NCBI RefSeq assembly: GCF_913057115.1
Contig: NZ_CAJXNN010000014.1
Coordinates: 1 to 64,000, forward strand
Length of the DNA: 64,000 bases
Source: an uncultured Roseovarius sp.
GTDB lineage: Bacteria; Pseudomonadota; Alphaproteobacteria; Rhodobacterales; Rhodobacteraceae
Reading direction: 5' to 3'
The translations under genes and the position numbers were made by a program. The notes under the pieces are model-generated. The model was not told the DNA's origin. It made no database searches and worked only from the letters and a program-made list of their open reading frames with translations. Shown piece by piece: positions 54,041 through 62,175 of the stretch. Each line of letters begins with the position of its first letter. Within the stretch, counting starts at the first letter, position 1.

Positions 54041-54607
54041 ATGATCAAACGCCGCCACTTCATGGCCACCGGCATGGCCGCGCTTGCCGCTCCGGCAATT
54101 CTTCCCGGGGCTGCCCATGCCTTCGAGGTCGCCGATAAATTCAAGCCCACCAAGGTCCGCGTCCGGGCACCCTATGAACCGGGGCAATTGCTGATCTTGC
54201 CTCGGGCGCATTTCCTGTACTTCCTGACGGGCGAGCAAGAGGCGCTGCGCTATGGCGTGGGCGTCGGGAAGGCTGGCCTGCAGTTCACCGGTACCGCGAC
54301 GATTGATGTCAAGAAAAAGTGGCCCACCTGGCGCCCCACGAACGAGATGATCGAACGTGAGCCCAAGACCTATGCCAAGTTCAAGGATAACGATTACGTG
54401 CAACCCGGCGGCCCCGGCAATCCGCTTGGCGCGCGGGCACTCTACCTGTTTCAGAACGGGCGGGACACTTATTTCCGCATTCACGGCACAACCGCGCCCC
54501 GGTCCATTGGGCGCTCGGTTTCGAACGGCTGTATCCGCATGTTGAACGAACATGTAAAGGACCTGTACGAGCGCGTGCCATTGGGCACCACGGTCACTGT
54601 TCTATAA
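54041..54607 (+). CDS. L,D-transpeptidase (YkuD family)
   Basis: 188 residues. A Tat-like signal (MIKRRHFMATGMAALAAPAIL) precedes a YkuD domain whose active site is IHGTTAPRSIGRSVSNGCIRM: the HGT His, then S-x-x-x-S-N-G-C-I-R-M with the nucleophilic Cys. It forms 3-3 peptidoglycan cross-links or anchors proteins to the wall. AAGGGG precedes the ATG; the earlier frame start at 53975 lacks support. Confidence 0.88.
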   Translation: MIKRRHFMATGMAALAAPAILPGAAHAFEVADKFKPTKVRVRAPYEPGQLLILPRAHFLYFLTGEQEALRYGVGVGKAGLQFTGTATIDVKKKWPTWRPTNEMIEREPKTYAKFKDNDYVQPGGPGNPLGARALYLFQNGRDTYFRIHGTTAPRSIGRSVSNGCIRMLNEHVKDLYERVPLGTTVTVL

Positions 54608-54630
54608 GCGCATACATGGTTAAATCCTTG

Positions 54631-54656
54631 GCACGCTCATTCTTGAATGGGCGTGC
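54631..54656. terminator. Hairpin after the L,D-transpeptidase gene
   Basis: GCACGCTCATTC-TT-GAATGGGCGTGC, a 12-bp stem with one G-T pair, lies 24 bases after the stop and probably ends that transcript. The rest of the 219-bp gap is the 5' leader of the cold-shock gene, typically long. Confidence 0.6.
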
Positions 54657-54826
54657 GCGCGCCATGTCGAATCCTTGAAAACATTTCGGGTATGTCCCAT
54701 ATTTGCCCTTGCGACGTTACCTCTATCGACCACCTGCTCCTCTAACGGCCAGTCACTCGATCTAGCACTGACTGCGCCGGGCTGCCGCACTACCGCGGGC
54801 AGCATAAACTATAAGGAGACTGACGG

Positions 54827-55033
54827 ATGGCTTCAGGTACCGTCAAATGGTTCAACACCACCAAAGGCTACGGCTTTATCGCACCCGAAGGCGGCGGCAA
54901 GGACGTTTTCGTTCACATTTCTGCTGTTGAGCGCGCTGGCCTGACCGGTCTGGCCGACAACCAGAAAGTGACCTTTGACGTGGAAGCGGGCCGTGATGGC
55001 CGCGAATCGGCGTCGAATATCGCCCTGGCCTAA
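54827..55033 (+). CDS. cspA: Cold-shock protein, CspA family
   Basis: 68 residues: [33 protein letters not shown] holds RNP1 (KGYGFI) and RNP2 (VFVHI), cited here in pieces. It binds single-stranded RNA and DNA as an RNA chaperone. AAGGAG stands nine bases before the ATG. It stands alone with its own terminator. Which of the several csp copies of this genome it is cannot be told. Confidence 0.93.
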   Translation: MASGTVKWFNTTKGYGFIAPEGGGKDVFVHISAVERAGLTGLADNQKVTFDVEAGRDGRESASNIALA

Positions 55034-55058
55034 TCGGCCGTTATCACGACTGATCTTG

Positions 55059-55079
55059 CAGGGCCCCAAGCGGGCCCTG
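55059..55079 (+). terminator. Intrinsic terminator of the cold-shock gene
   Basis: CAGGGCCC-CAAGC-GGGCCCTG, an 8-bp perfect stem, followed by TTTGCGTT, 25 bases after the stop codon. Confidence 0.8.
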
Positions 55080-55136
55080 TTTGCGTTCAGGCCATCCTGC
55101 TTGGACGCGAGTGAACCGGATGCGAGGTAGCTGCCA

Positions 55137-55228
55137 ATCCCGTTCGAACGGGATTGAACAACGCGGTTTTGAAACCGCTTAAAATGCGTTTTCGAAGGCG
55201 CTTGCGTCAAGCCGTTTCGAAACGGCTT
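55137..55228. repeat. Cluster of TTCGAA-type palindromes
   Basis: ATCCCGTTCGAACGGGAT (55137-55154), GCGGTTT-TG-AAACCGC (55163-55178), an imperfect GCGTTTTCGAAGGCGC (about 55186-55201) and AAGCCGTTTCGAAACGGCTT (55209-55228). Three are perfect. They fill the space before the stop codon of the convergent esterase gene. Confidence 0.75.
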
Positions 55229-55251
55229 GTGCGTCTCTTCAATAGCAAGCC

Positions 55252-55899
55252 TTAGGCCTCCGGCTCCTCGACCCGGTCGATCAGGTCCAGCACTTTCGGC
55301 CCCAAACCTTCAACGATTTTTTGCACCCCCTCGGCGTTAGGGTGAATTCCATCCGCTTGAAAATACGCCCGCGCCTGCGCGGGGTCTGAGGTGCCAAGGC
55401 CCACGAAAAAACTCTCGGCATAAAGCGCCCCGTACTCCTCGGCCAACTCCGGATATAGGCTGTCAAAATCCTGCTTGTACTCCGGCCCGTAATTGCCCGG
55501 CGCCTGCATGCCCACCAACAGCACCTCGACCGATTGCTCCTGCGCCGCGCGCAGGATCGTTTCGATATTCGCCCGCGTGACACTCGGATCAATCCCACGC
55601 AGCAAATCATTGCCCCCCAGCGTCACGATCATCGCATCAACATCCGGCGTCAGGCTCCACTCCACCCGCGCGGCTCCCCCGGCGCTGGTATCGCCCGAGA
55701 CGCCGCCATTGATCACCGCCACCTTGGCCCCCTGCGCCTCAAGCCAAGCGTCCAGTTGTGGCACAAAACCGAAATCCTCGATCAATCCATAGCCTTGGGT
55801 CAGGCTATCGCCCAAGGCCAGAATCCGCACGTCCTCTGCCATGGCGGCAAAAGGCATCAGGGTACAAAGAATGGCCCCCGTCACCTTGCCCCTGAGCAT
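55252..55899 (-). CDS. tesA: Arylesterase/thioesterase, SGNH (TesA-like)
   Basis: 215 residues. Signal peptide MLRGKVTGAILCTLMPFAAMA, then ILALGDSLTQGYG (block I Ser), INGGVSGDTSAGG (block II), VTLGGNDLLRG (block III Asn) and ADGIHPNAEGV (block V Asp-His). It matches TAP/TesA, a periplasmic esterase with broad acyl substrates. The ATG at 55899 gives the best signal peptide. It diverges from the ybbA-like ATPase gene 47 bp away, the usual order. Confidence 0.87.
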   Translation of the reverse strand: MLRGKVTGAILCTLMPFAAMAEDVRILALGDSLTQGYGLIEDFGFVPQLDAWLEAQGAKVAVINGGVSGDTSAGGAARVEWSLTPDVDAMIVTLGGNDLLRGIDPSVTRANIETILRAAQEQSVEVLLVGMQAPGNYGPEYKQDFDSLYPELAEEYGALYAESFFVGLGTSDPAQARAYFQADGIHPNAEGVQKIVEGLGPKVLDLIDRVEEPEA

Positions 55900-55945
55900 G
55901 GCGATGCCATATCTCAACCACTGTCCTTGTCCTAGGTGCCTGTGC

Positions 55946-56644
55946 ATGTCCGATCCTGTCTTGTCACTCGAAAACGCCGCGCTCACCCTTCAGGGGAACG
56001 CTGGGCCTGTCCAGATACTTGATGCGATTACGCTCGATGTCCACAGGGGTGAGACGCTCGGCCTGATTGGGCCATCGGGGTCCGGCAAATCTTCGCTCTT
56101 GATGCTGATGGGCGGGTTGGAGCGCGCAACCGGCGGCAGCGTATCGGCCCTTGGCCATGACCTGTCGAGCATGAGCGAGGATGCCCTTGCCCGCCTGCGC
56201 CGCGACAACTTCGGCGTCGTTTTCCAATCCTTCCACCTGATCCCGACGATGACCGCAGTGGAAAACGTGGCAACCCCGCTGGAACTGGCCGGCAATCCCG
56301 ATGCACAGGACCGCGCGAAAGAAGAGCTTGAGGCCGTGGGCCTCGGCGCCCGGATGCACCATTACCCTTCACAGCTTTCCGGCGGCGAACAACAGCGCGT
56401 GGCGCTGGCCCGTGCCGCCGCGCCCCGGCCCGCCATTGTCTTGGCGGATGAGCCCACCGGCAACCTTGACAGTCGTACGGGCGCAGGGATCATCGACTTG
56501 CTCTTTGGCCTGCGCGACCGGCATGGCGCGACCCTTGTCATGGTCACCCATGCGCCGGAACTGGCCGACCGCTGTGACCGCATCATCACCCTCAGCGACG
56601 GGCGCATCGCCCCGGAAAGCACCGAGGCCCCCGCATGCGCCTGA
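55946..56644 (+). CDS. ybbA: ABC ATPase, YbbA/LolD-like
   Basis: 232 residues with GPSGSGKSS, FQSFHLIPTMTAVENV, LSGGEQQRVALARA, VLADEPTGNLD and VTHAPELA, all as in YbbA. It pairs with the large FtsX-type permease downstream, whose start overlaps its stop by 10 bp. The system is of the MacB/LolCDE kind but its cargo is unknown; proximity to tesA is conserved and suggests lipid or peptide export. Confidence 0.87.
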   Translation: MSDPVLSLENAALTLQGNAGPVQILDAITLDVHRGETLGLIGPSGSGKSSLLMLMGGLERATGGSVSALGHDLSSMSEDALARLRRDNFGVVFQSFHLIPTMTAVENVATPLELAGNPDAQDRAKEELEAVGLGARMHHYPSQLSGGEQQRVALARAAAPRPAIVLADEPTGNLDSRTGAGIIDLLFGLRDRHGATLVMVTHAPELADRCDRIITLSDGRIAPESTEAPACA

Positions 56645-59154
56645 TTACCGCTGCCCGCCTTGCCCGGCGGGAGTTGCGCGGGGGGCTGCGCGGGTTCCGC
56701 ATTTTTCTGGCCTGCGTGATCCTTGGCGTGGCGGCCATCGCCGCCGTGGGCACAGTGCGCGAAAGCATCACCCAAGGGCTGGTGCAGGAAGGCGCGACCC
56801 TTCTGGGCGGCGATGCCGAGATCGAGATCACCTATCGCTTCGCCTCTGACCAAGAACGCGCGTGGATGGAGGACACCGCCCTGCGGGTCTCCGAAGTGGT
56901 CGATTTCCGTTCGATGGTCAGCACCTCGGAGGGCGAACGCGGGTTGACCCAAGTGAAGGCTGTCGATGACGCCTATCCGCTTCTGGGGCAGGTCACGCTT
57001 GACCCGCCCATGGCGCTTTCCGACGCGCTCGACGGTGCCAGGGGCCTGCCCGGCGTGGTCATGCATCCTGTTCTGGTGGATCGCCTCGGGCTGACCCCCG
57101 GCGATACCGTTCGCCTTGGCAGCAAAGACTTCCACCTTTCCGCCCGTCTGACCGGTGAGCCGGACAATGCCACCGCCGGGTTCGGCCTTGGCCCGCGCAC
57201 GATCCTGCGCAGGTCGGCGCTGGAGGGCTCGGGCCTGCTGGCCCCCGGCACGCTTTTCAGCAGCGATTACCGGCTGGACCTGCCCGATGGCACCGATCTT
57301 GCCGCCGCCGAACACGCGGCCCAAGCCGCCTTCCCCGACAGTGGTTTCACATGGCGCGATGCCCGCAACGGCGCCCCCGGCGTGGCCGAGTTCGTCGAGC
57401 GGCTGGGCGCCTTCCTCGTGCTGGTAGGGCTTTCGGGGCTCGCCGTGGGCGGGGTGGGCATCTCTGCCGCCCTGCGTGCCTATCTTGCCACCAAGACCGA
57501 AACCATCGCCACCCTGCGCACGCTTGGGGCCGACCGCCGGACGATATTCCTGACCTACCTGTTCCAAACCGGCGCGCTGGCGCTGCTTGGCCTGATCCTT
57601 GGCCTTGCCCTTGGCGTCGGCCTTCCCATCCTGCTTGCGCCCCTGATCGAGGCGCGCCTGCCGGTGCCTGCCGCCTTCGCCCCCTATCCCGGCCCGATGG
57701 GGGAGGCCGCGCTCTACAGCGTTCTGACGGTGCTGATCTTCACCTTATGGCCACTGGCCCGGGCGCAGGAAACCCGCGCCGCCAGCCTGTTTCGCGAGGC
57801 GCTATCCGGCGCGCGCAGCCTGCCGCGCTGGCCCTACCTCGTCGCCACTGCCCTCCTGACCACGCTGCTTATAGTCGCCGCCGCGTTCTTCTCCGGCAAC
57901 ACGCTTCTGACCCTCTGGACAGCGGGCGGCATCACCGGAGCGCTTGTCATTCTGGCGCTGGCCGCTTGGGGTATTCGCCACGCTGCCCGACACCTCAAAC
58001 CACTGGCGCGGGGCCGTCCCGCCTTGAGCTGGGCTTTGGCGGCCATCGGTGGTCCCGGCACCACCGCTGGCCCGGTTGTCCTTTCCTTGGGCCTTGGCCT
58101 TTCGGTGCTGGCCGCCGTGGGCCAGATCGACAGCAACCTGCGCGGGGCCATCGCCCGCGACCTGCCCACGCGCGCGCCATCCTATTTTTTCGTCGATATC
58201 CAGAAAGATCAAATGCCAAAGGTATTGGAGCGGCTGGAAAACGATCCGGCGGTCAGTGGCATCGACAGCGCGCCCATGCTGCGCGGCATCATCTCGCAAA
58301 TCAACGCCCGCCCCGCCGCGGAGGTCGCCGGGGACCACTGGGTGATCGAAGGCGACCGCGGCATCACCTATGCCGCGACCGTGCCCGACCGCACAAAGCT
58401 GGTCGCGGGCGAATGGTGGGACCCGGACAACCAAGGCAAGCCACAAGTCAGCTTCGCCGCCGAAGAGGCCGAGGAGATGGGCCTCAAGCTGGGCGATATG
58501 CTCACCCTCAACATCCTTGGCCGCGATATCGAGGCCGAAATCACCTCGCTCCGGGAGGTGGATTTCTCCACCGCCGGGATGGGATTCATCATGGTGATGA
58601 ACCCCGCCGCGATCGAGGCCGCGCCGCACACCTTCATCGCCACCGTCTATGCCGAACAAGAGGCCGAGGCGCAGATTCTGCGGGATCTGGCAAACCGCTT
58701 CCCCAATATCACCGCGATCCGCGTGCGCGATGCGATCAATCAAGTCTCCGACCTGCTGGCCGGGCTTGCCTCGGCCACCACCTGGGGGGCTGCGGCCACC
58801 CTGCTGACCGGTTTTCTGGTGCTGATCGGGGCCGCCGCCGCCGATCAATCCGCCCGCACCCGCGAGGCGGCGATCCTGAAAACGCTCGGCGCCACCCGCG
58901 CGCGGCTATTGGGCAGCCTCGCCTTGCGCGCCGCGCTTCTGGGCGGGGCGGCGGGCCTTGTCGCTCTGGTGGCGGGCCTCACAGGCGGCTGGGCAGTCAG
59001 CCATTTCGTCATGGAAACCGAATTTTTCATAGACTGGGGCTCGGCCCTGACAATCATCATCGGCGGCGCCCTCATAAGCCTTTTGGCAGGGATGGGCTTT
59101 GCATGGGGGCCGCTCCGGGCCCGGCCCGCGCGTATTTTGCGGGCGCGCGAATAA
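56635..59154 (+). CDS. ybbP: Large FtsX-type ABC permease, YbbP-like
   Basis: 839 residues. The first helix (GFRIFLACVILGVAAIAAVGTV) is followed by a big periplasmic domain, then two FtsX domains each of three helices (first near 260-400 with ALRAYLATKTETIATLRTLGADRR; second near 715-835 with REAAILKTLGATRARLLG). The repeated TLG-x-R blocks are the coupling helices. It works with the ATPase just upstream. Confidence 0.87.
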   Translation: MRLITAARLARRELRGGLRGFRIFLACVILGVAAIAAVGTVRESITQGLVQEGATLLGGDAEIEITYRFASDQERAWMEDTALRVSEVVDFRSMVSTSEGERGLTQVKAVDDAYPLLGQVTLDPPMALSDALDGARGLPGVVMHPVLVDRLGLTPGDTVRLGSKDFHLSARLTGEPDNATAGFGLGPRTILRRSALEGSGLLAPGTLFSSDYRLDLPDGTDLAAAEHAAQAAFPDSGFTWRDARNGAPGVAEFVERLGAFLVLVGLSGLAVGGVGISAALRAYLATKTETIATLRTLGADRRTIFLTYLFQTGALALLGLILGLALGVGLPILLAPLIEARLPVPAAFAPYPGPMGEAALYSVLTVLIFTLWPLARAQETRAASLFREALSGARSLPRWPYLVATALLTTLLIVAAAFFSGNTLLTLWTAGGITGALVILALAAWGIRHAARHLKPLARGRPALSWALAAIGGPGTTAGPVVLSLGLGLSVLAAVGQIDSNLRGAIARDLPTRAPSYFFVDIQKDQMPKVLERLENDPAVSGIDSAPMLRGIISQINARPAAEVAGDHWVIEGDRGITYAATVPDRTKLVAGEWWDPDNQGKPQVSFAAEEAEEMGLKLGDMLTLNILGRDIEAEITSLREVDFSTAGMGFIMVMNPAAIEAAPHTFIATVYAEQEAEAQILRDLANRFPNITAIRVRDAINQVSDLLAGLASATTWGAAATLLTGFLVLIGAAAADQSARTREAAILKTLGATRARLLGSLALRAALLGGAAGLVALVAGLTGGWAVSHFVMETEFFIDWGSALTIIIGGALISLLAGMGFAWGPLRARPARILRARE

Positions 59155-59223
59155 CCGCGTTGCACCACGGGACCCAAGCTGGCAACCCTTGGGCCAACAG
59201 CCCCAAACCCTGCGGATACCGCC

Positions 59224-60099
59224 ATGACCGATTCCCTGCCCATTCCCCTGACCGCGCTGAGCACGGCGCAGAAAACCGCGCTGATCAACCTTGTGCGCCG
59301 CACCGCCAAGGCCGAGATCATGCCGCGGTTCCGCAACCTTTCCCATGCCGATATTTCCGCCAAATCCTCGCCCTACGACCTGGTGACCGAGGCCGATCTG
59401 GCCGCCGAGGCGATGCTGGCACGTGGTATCCAGGGCATGTTCCCGCACGCCCTTGTCATCGGCGAGGAAGCCAGCAGCGCCGACCCTGACCTGCGCGGCA
59501 AGATCAGCGAAGCCGAGCTTGCCTTCATCCTCGACCCGCTGGACGGCACATGGAATTTCGCCCATGGCCTGCCGCTTTTCGGGGTGATCCTCGCCGCCAC
59601 CCGCTTTGGCAAGCCGGTCTTTGGCCTGCTCTACGATCCGGTGATGGACGACTGGATCAGTGCCGATCTGGACAACACCGCGCATCTGTCACGCAACATG
59701 GGCGCGGCCCGGCCCCTGTCGGTCTCGCGCGGTGGCGATATCGCCTCGCTCTCGGGCTACGTCCACCTCTACCTCATGCCCGACGAGGTGCAGGCGCAAA
59801 TGGCCGCCAAACTGCCCGATTTCGCCCGCACCCTGATGCTGCGCTGCTCGTGTCACGAATACCGCACTCTGGCTCAAGGCGGCATGGATTTTGCCCTGTC
59901 CAGCGTGCCCAACCCATGGGATCACGCCGCGGGCCTGCTCATCTGCCAACAGGCGGGCGGCGTCGCGCGGATGCTTGATGGCCGCGATTATACCGCTGGC
60001 ATAACCGAGGGGCATATCCTCGCTGCCCCCGATGAGGACACATGGCACCGCCTGCGCGATCACTTCGCCTTTTTGCTGGATGAGGCGCCAAAACCTTAA
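59224..60099 (+). CDS. Inositol monophosphatase family phosphatase
   Basis: 291 residues. YDLVTEADLAAEAML, GEEASS and the metal block LDPLDGTWNFAHGLPLFG match IMPase; the C-terminal box VPNPWDHAAGLLICQQAGG completes the Mg site. Related enzymes include histidinol-phosphatase (HisN) and CysQ; none can be assigned with certainty. It stands 69 bp after the permease gene on the same strand. Confidence 0.85.
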   Translation: MTDSLPIPLTALSTAQKTALINLVRRTAKAEIMPRFRNLSHADISAKSSPYDLVTEADLAAEAMLARGIQGMFPHALVIGEEASSADPDLRGKISEAELAFILDPLDGTWNFAHGLPLFGVILAATRFGKPVFGLLYDPVMDDWISADLDNTAHLSRNMGAARPLSVSRGGDIASLSGYVHLYLMPDEVQAQMAAKLPDFARTLMLRCSCHEYRTLAQGGMDFALSSVPNPWDHAAGLLICQQAGGVARMLDGRDYTAGITEGHILAAPDEDTWHRLRDHFAFLLDEAPKP

Positions 60100-60169
60100 C
60101 GTAAGGTAAACCAGACCCGCGCAGTTTTTCCGAATCGCGTATGATGACGGGAAAGGAGGCGCGAAGGGT

Positions 60170-61948
60170 ATGACCAACCGGTCCCGGCATGGTGAAGATA
60201 ACATCCCGACGCTGTCGGGGACCGATCTCAATGCCACCATCGACCGGCTCTATGACGTGGCCCTTGACCCCTTGCGCTACGAAGCCCTGCTTGATCACTG
60301 GGAAAGCGCCATTGGCCCGCTTAGGGCTCAGGCCGATTTTCAATCGCCCCAATTTCTGGATGATCCATTGATCGAAGGGCATTTCGAACGCGCAGGCACC
60401 TTCCTCGACCGTGTCGATACCGGCGATCAAACCAAGGAAATCGAAGCTATCCTCGCGCCCTTTGACCGGGTCGCAGCCTTCGTTCTGGATGGCTCTCAAC
60501 AGATCCGCGCGGCCAATGCCACAGCGAAAACCCTGATGGGCCTGCACACCGGCAAACCGCTCAGCGAGCTGCCGATCAACGCCGAAGATGTGGAGGCCGT
60601 GCGCAGCACGCTGCGCGGGCTTTTCTCGGGCGGCCCCGAGGATTCTGCGATCCTGCGCGTCCGCTCCCGGCAAAAGGGGCGTTTCATGGTGCTTCGCCTG
60701 CAAATCTGCGCCACGCGTGATGGCACGCCGCTGGTCCTTGCCGCTTCGAACGAGGTGGGCTGGCCCGATGGCTTTCGTCACATCCTACGCAAGGCCTTTG
60801 ATCTGACGGGCGCCGAAGCCGATGTGGTGCGCGGGCTGGTGGCCTGTTGCTCGGTCGCTGAAATCGCCCAGCAAAGGGGCCGCTCCGTCGATACGATCCG
60901 CGTGCAAATCAGATCCATCCTCGGCAAGACCGAAACGCACAGTCAGGTTGAGCTGGTCCGCCTTGCCCTGTCGATGATGGATATGGTCAGCCTCACCGTC
61001 GAAGCCGCCCCCGGCCTACGCGTCGTCAGCCGAGGCAGCGGCACACTGGAAGAACGCGAATTTCGCTCGCTGGTCACGCCCGATGGGCGGCGGCTGGATT
61101 ACCTTGTCTTGGGCGACCCCAATGGCCGTCCCATGCTCTACTTGCCTCTGGACTACGGCCTCGTCCGCTGGCCCGCCGAGGCCGAGGCTGAGGCCACGCG
61201 CCGTGGCATCCGCGTGATCGTTCCGATCAGGGCAGGCTATGGTCAATCCGATGCGGTACCGAAGGCGACCGATTACGACGCCGCCTTGGTCGCGGACACG
61301 CTGCTCGCGCTCGACGCTGAAAAGGCCACTTCCTGCCCGATCCTGTCATTGGGCGGCGATTCCTACTATGCCACCATGCTCGCCTTGGCCGCGCCCGACC
61401 GTTTCACCGCGATCATCGCCTGCGCCGGGGTGCTGCCCCTCACCCGCCGTGAACAATATGAACGCATGGAAAAATGGCACCGTTTCATTCTGGCCGGGGC
61501 CAAGTACACGCCGCATCTTCTGCCCTTCATGGTCAAGGCCGGGTTCCTGCTGGCCCGCAAGATCGGCAAGCGTGGCTTTATCCATGCGGTCTATGGTCAA
61601 TGCCCCGCCGATGTGGACACTTTTGAAAACCCCGATGTTTTCGAAGCCATGGTCACCGGCTCCGAAGTGGCGCTTTCCGACACCCATTCCGCGCATGACG
61701 CCTTCTCGCGGCAGGTGCTTGGTCGACAAAAACTGGATTGGTCCGAGGATATCAACGCCCTGCGCGACAGCCACCCGGTGATCTTCCTCAACGGCACGCA
61801 AGACCCGCAGGTGCCGCTTGCCACGCTCAGCGAATTCCAACGCGATTTCGACTGGATCGACTACCGCATCTACGACGATGCCGGTCAGTTGGTGTTCTTT
61901 CGCCACTGGCGCGACGCCTTGGACATTTGCGAGGCACACCTGAGATAA
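60170..61948 (+). CDS. LuxR-type regulator fused to an alpha/beta hydrolase
   Basis: 592 residues. Residues about 95-195 look PAS-like (FDRVAAFVLDGSQQIRAANATA). Residues 208-268 form a LuxR/GerE helix-turn-helix (LTGAEADVVRGLVACCSVAEIA, then SVDTIRVQIRSILGK). Residues 300-592 form an alpha/beta hydrolase with nucleophile elbow GGDSYY (Ser398), Asp545 in NGTQDPQVP and His579 in FFRHW; the elbow has Tyr where GxSxG has the last Gly. AAAGGAGG precedes the ATG. The fusion suggests a regulator that binds or hydrolyses an ester, lactone or similar signal. That is inference. Confidence 0.85.
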   Translation: MTNRSRHGEDNIPTLSGTDLNATIDRLYDVALDPLRYEALLDHWESAIGPLRAQADFQSPQFLDDPLIEGHFERAGTFLDRVDTGDQTKEIEAILAPFDRVAAFVLDGSQQIRAANATAKTLMGLHTGKPLSELPINAEDVEAVRSTLRGLFSGGPEDSAILRVRSRQKGRFMVLRLQICATRDGTPLVLAASNEVGWPDGFRHILRKAFDLTGAEADVVRGLVACCSVAEIAQQRGRSVDTIRVQIRSILGKTETHSQVELVRLALSMMDMVSLTVEAAPGLRVVSRGSGTLEEREFRSLVTPDGRRLDYLVLGDPNGRPMLYLPLDYGLVRWPAEAEAEATRRGIRVIVPIRAGYGQSDAVPKATDYDAALVADTLLALDAEKATSCPILSLGGDSYYATMLALAAPDRFTAIIACAGVLPLTRREQYERMEKWHRFILAGAKYTPHLLPFMVKAGFLLARKIGKRGFIHAVYGQCPADVDTFENPDVFEAMVTGSEVALSDTHSAHDAFSRQVLGRQKLDWSEDINALRDSHPVIFLNGTQDPQVPLATLSEFQRDFDWIDYRIYDDAGQLVFFRHWRDALDICEAHLR

Positions 61949-62139
61949 CCCGGGCTTTTACCCAATCTGGGGTATGACGGACCGCCACGGAATCAGTAGC
62001 ATCAGATTGACAAACAGGTCTGTTTTTGACCGCTTCGCAGGCCCCCGGCGCTTGTCTGGCAAGCGCCGAGAGCCATCCGAAGACGTCAACGCGATTTCAG
62101 CACCGAGGCTTAGACCAAAAGTCTTTTCAGTATCAAAAA

Positions 62140-62169
62140 GGGGCGGTCCAAGACCACTTGGATCGCCCC
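62140..62169. terminator. Bidirectional terminator before gcvP end
   Basis: GGGGCGGTCCAAG-ACCA-CTTGGATCGCCCC forms a 13-bp stem with one mismatch, flanked by AAAAA on the left and GTTTTC on the right, so it can end both the LuxR-hydrolase transcript (rightwards) and the gcvP transcript (leftwards). Confidence 0.85.
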
Positions 62170-62175
62170 GTTTTC

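Noticed and set aside
54608..54826. Small RNA gene in the cold-shock leader
   Set aside because: A hairpin is present, but it is explained as the terminator of the preceding gene; nothing else supports an RNA gene.
57351..59489. 712-codon frame inside ybbP
   Set aside because: Arg/Pro/His-rich shadow of the true FtsX-permease frame in high-GC DNA.
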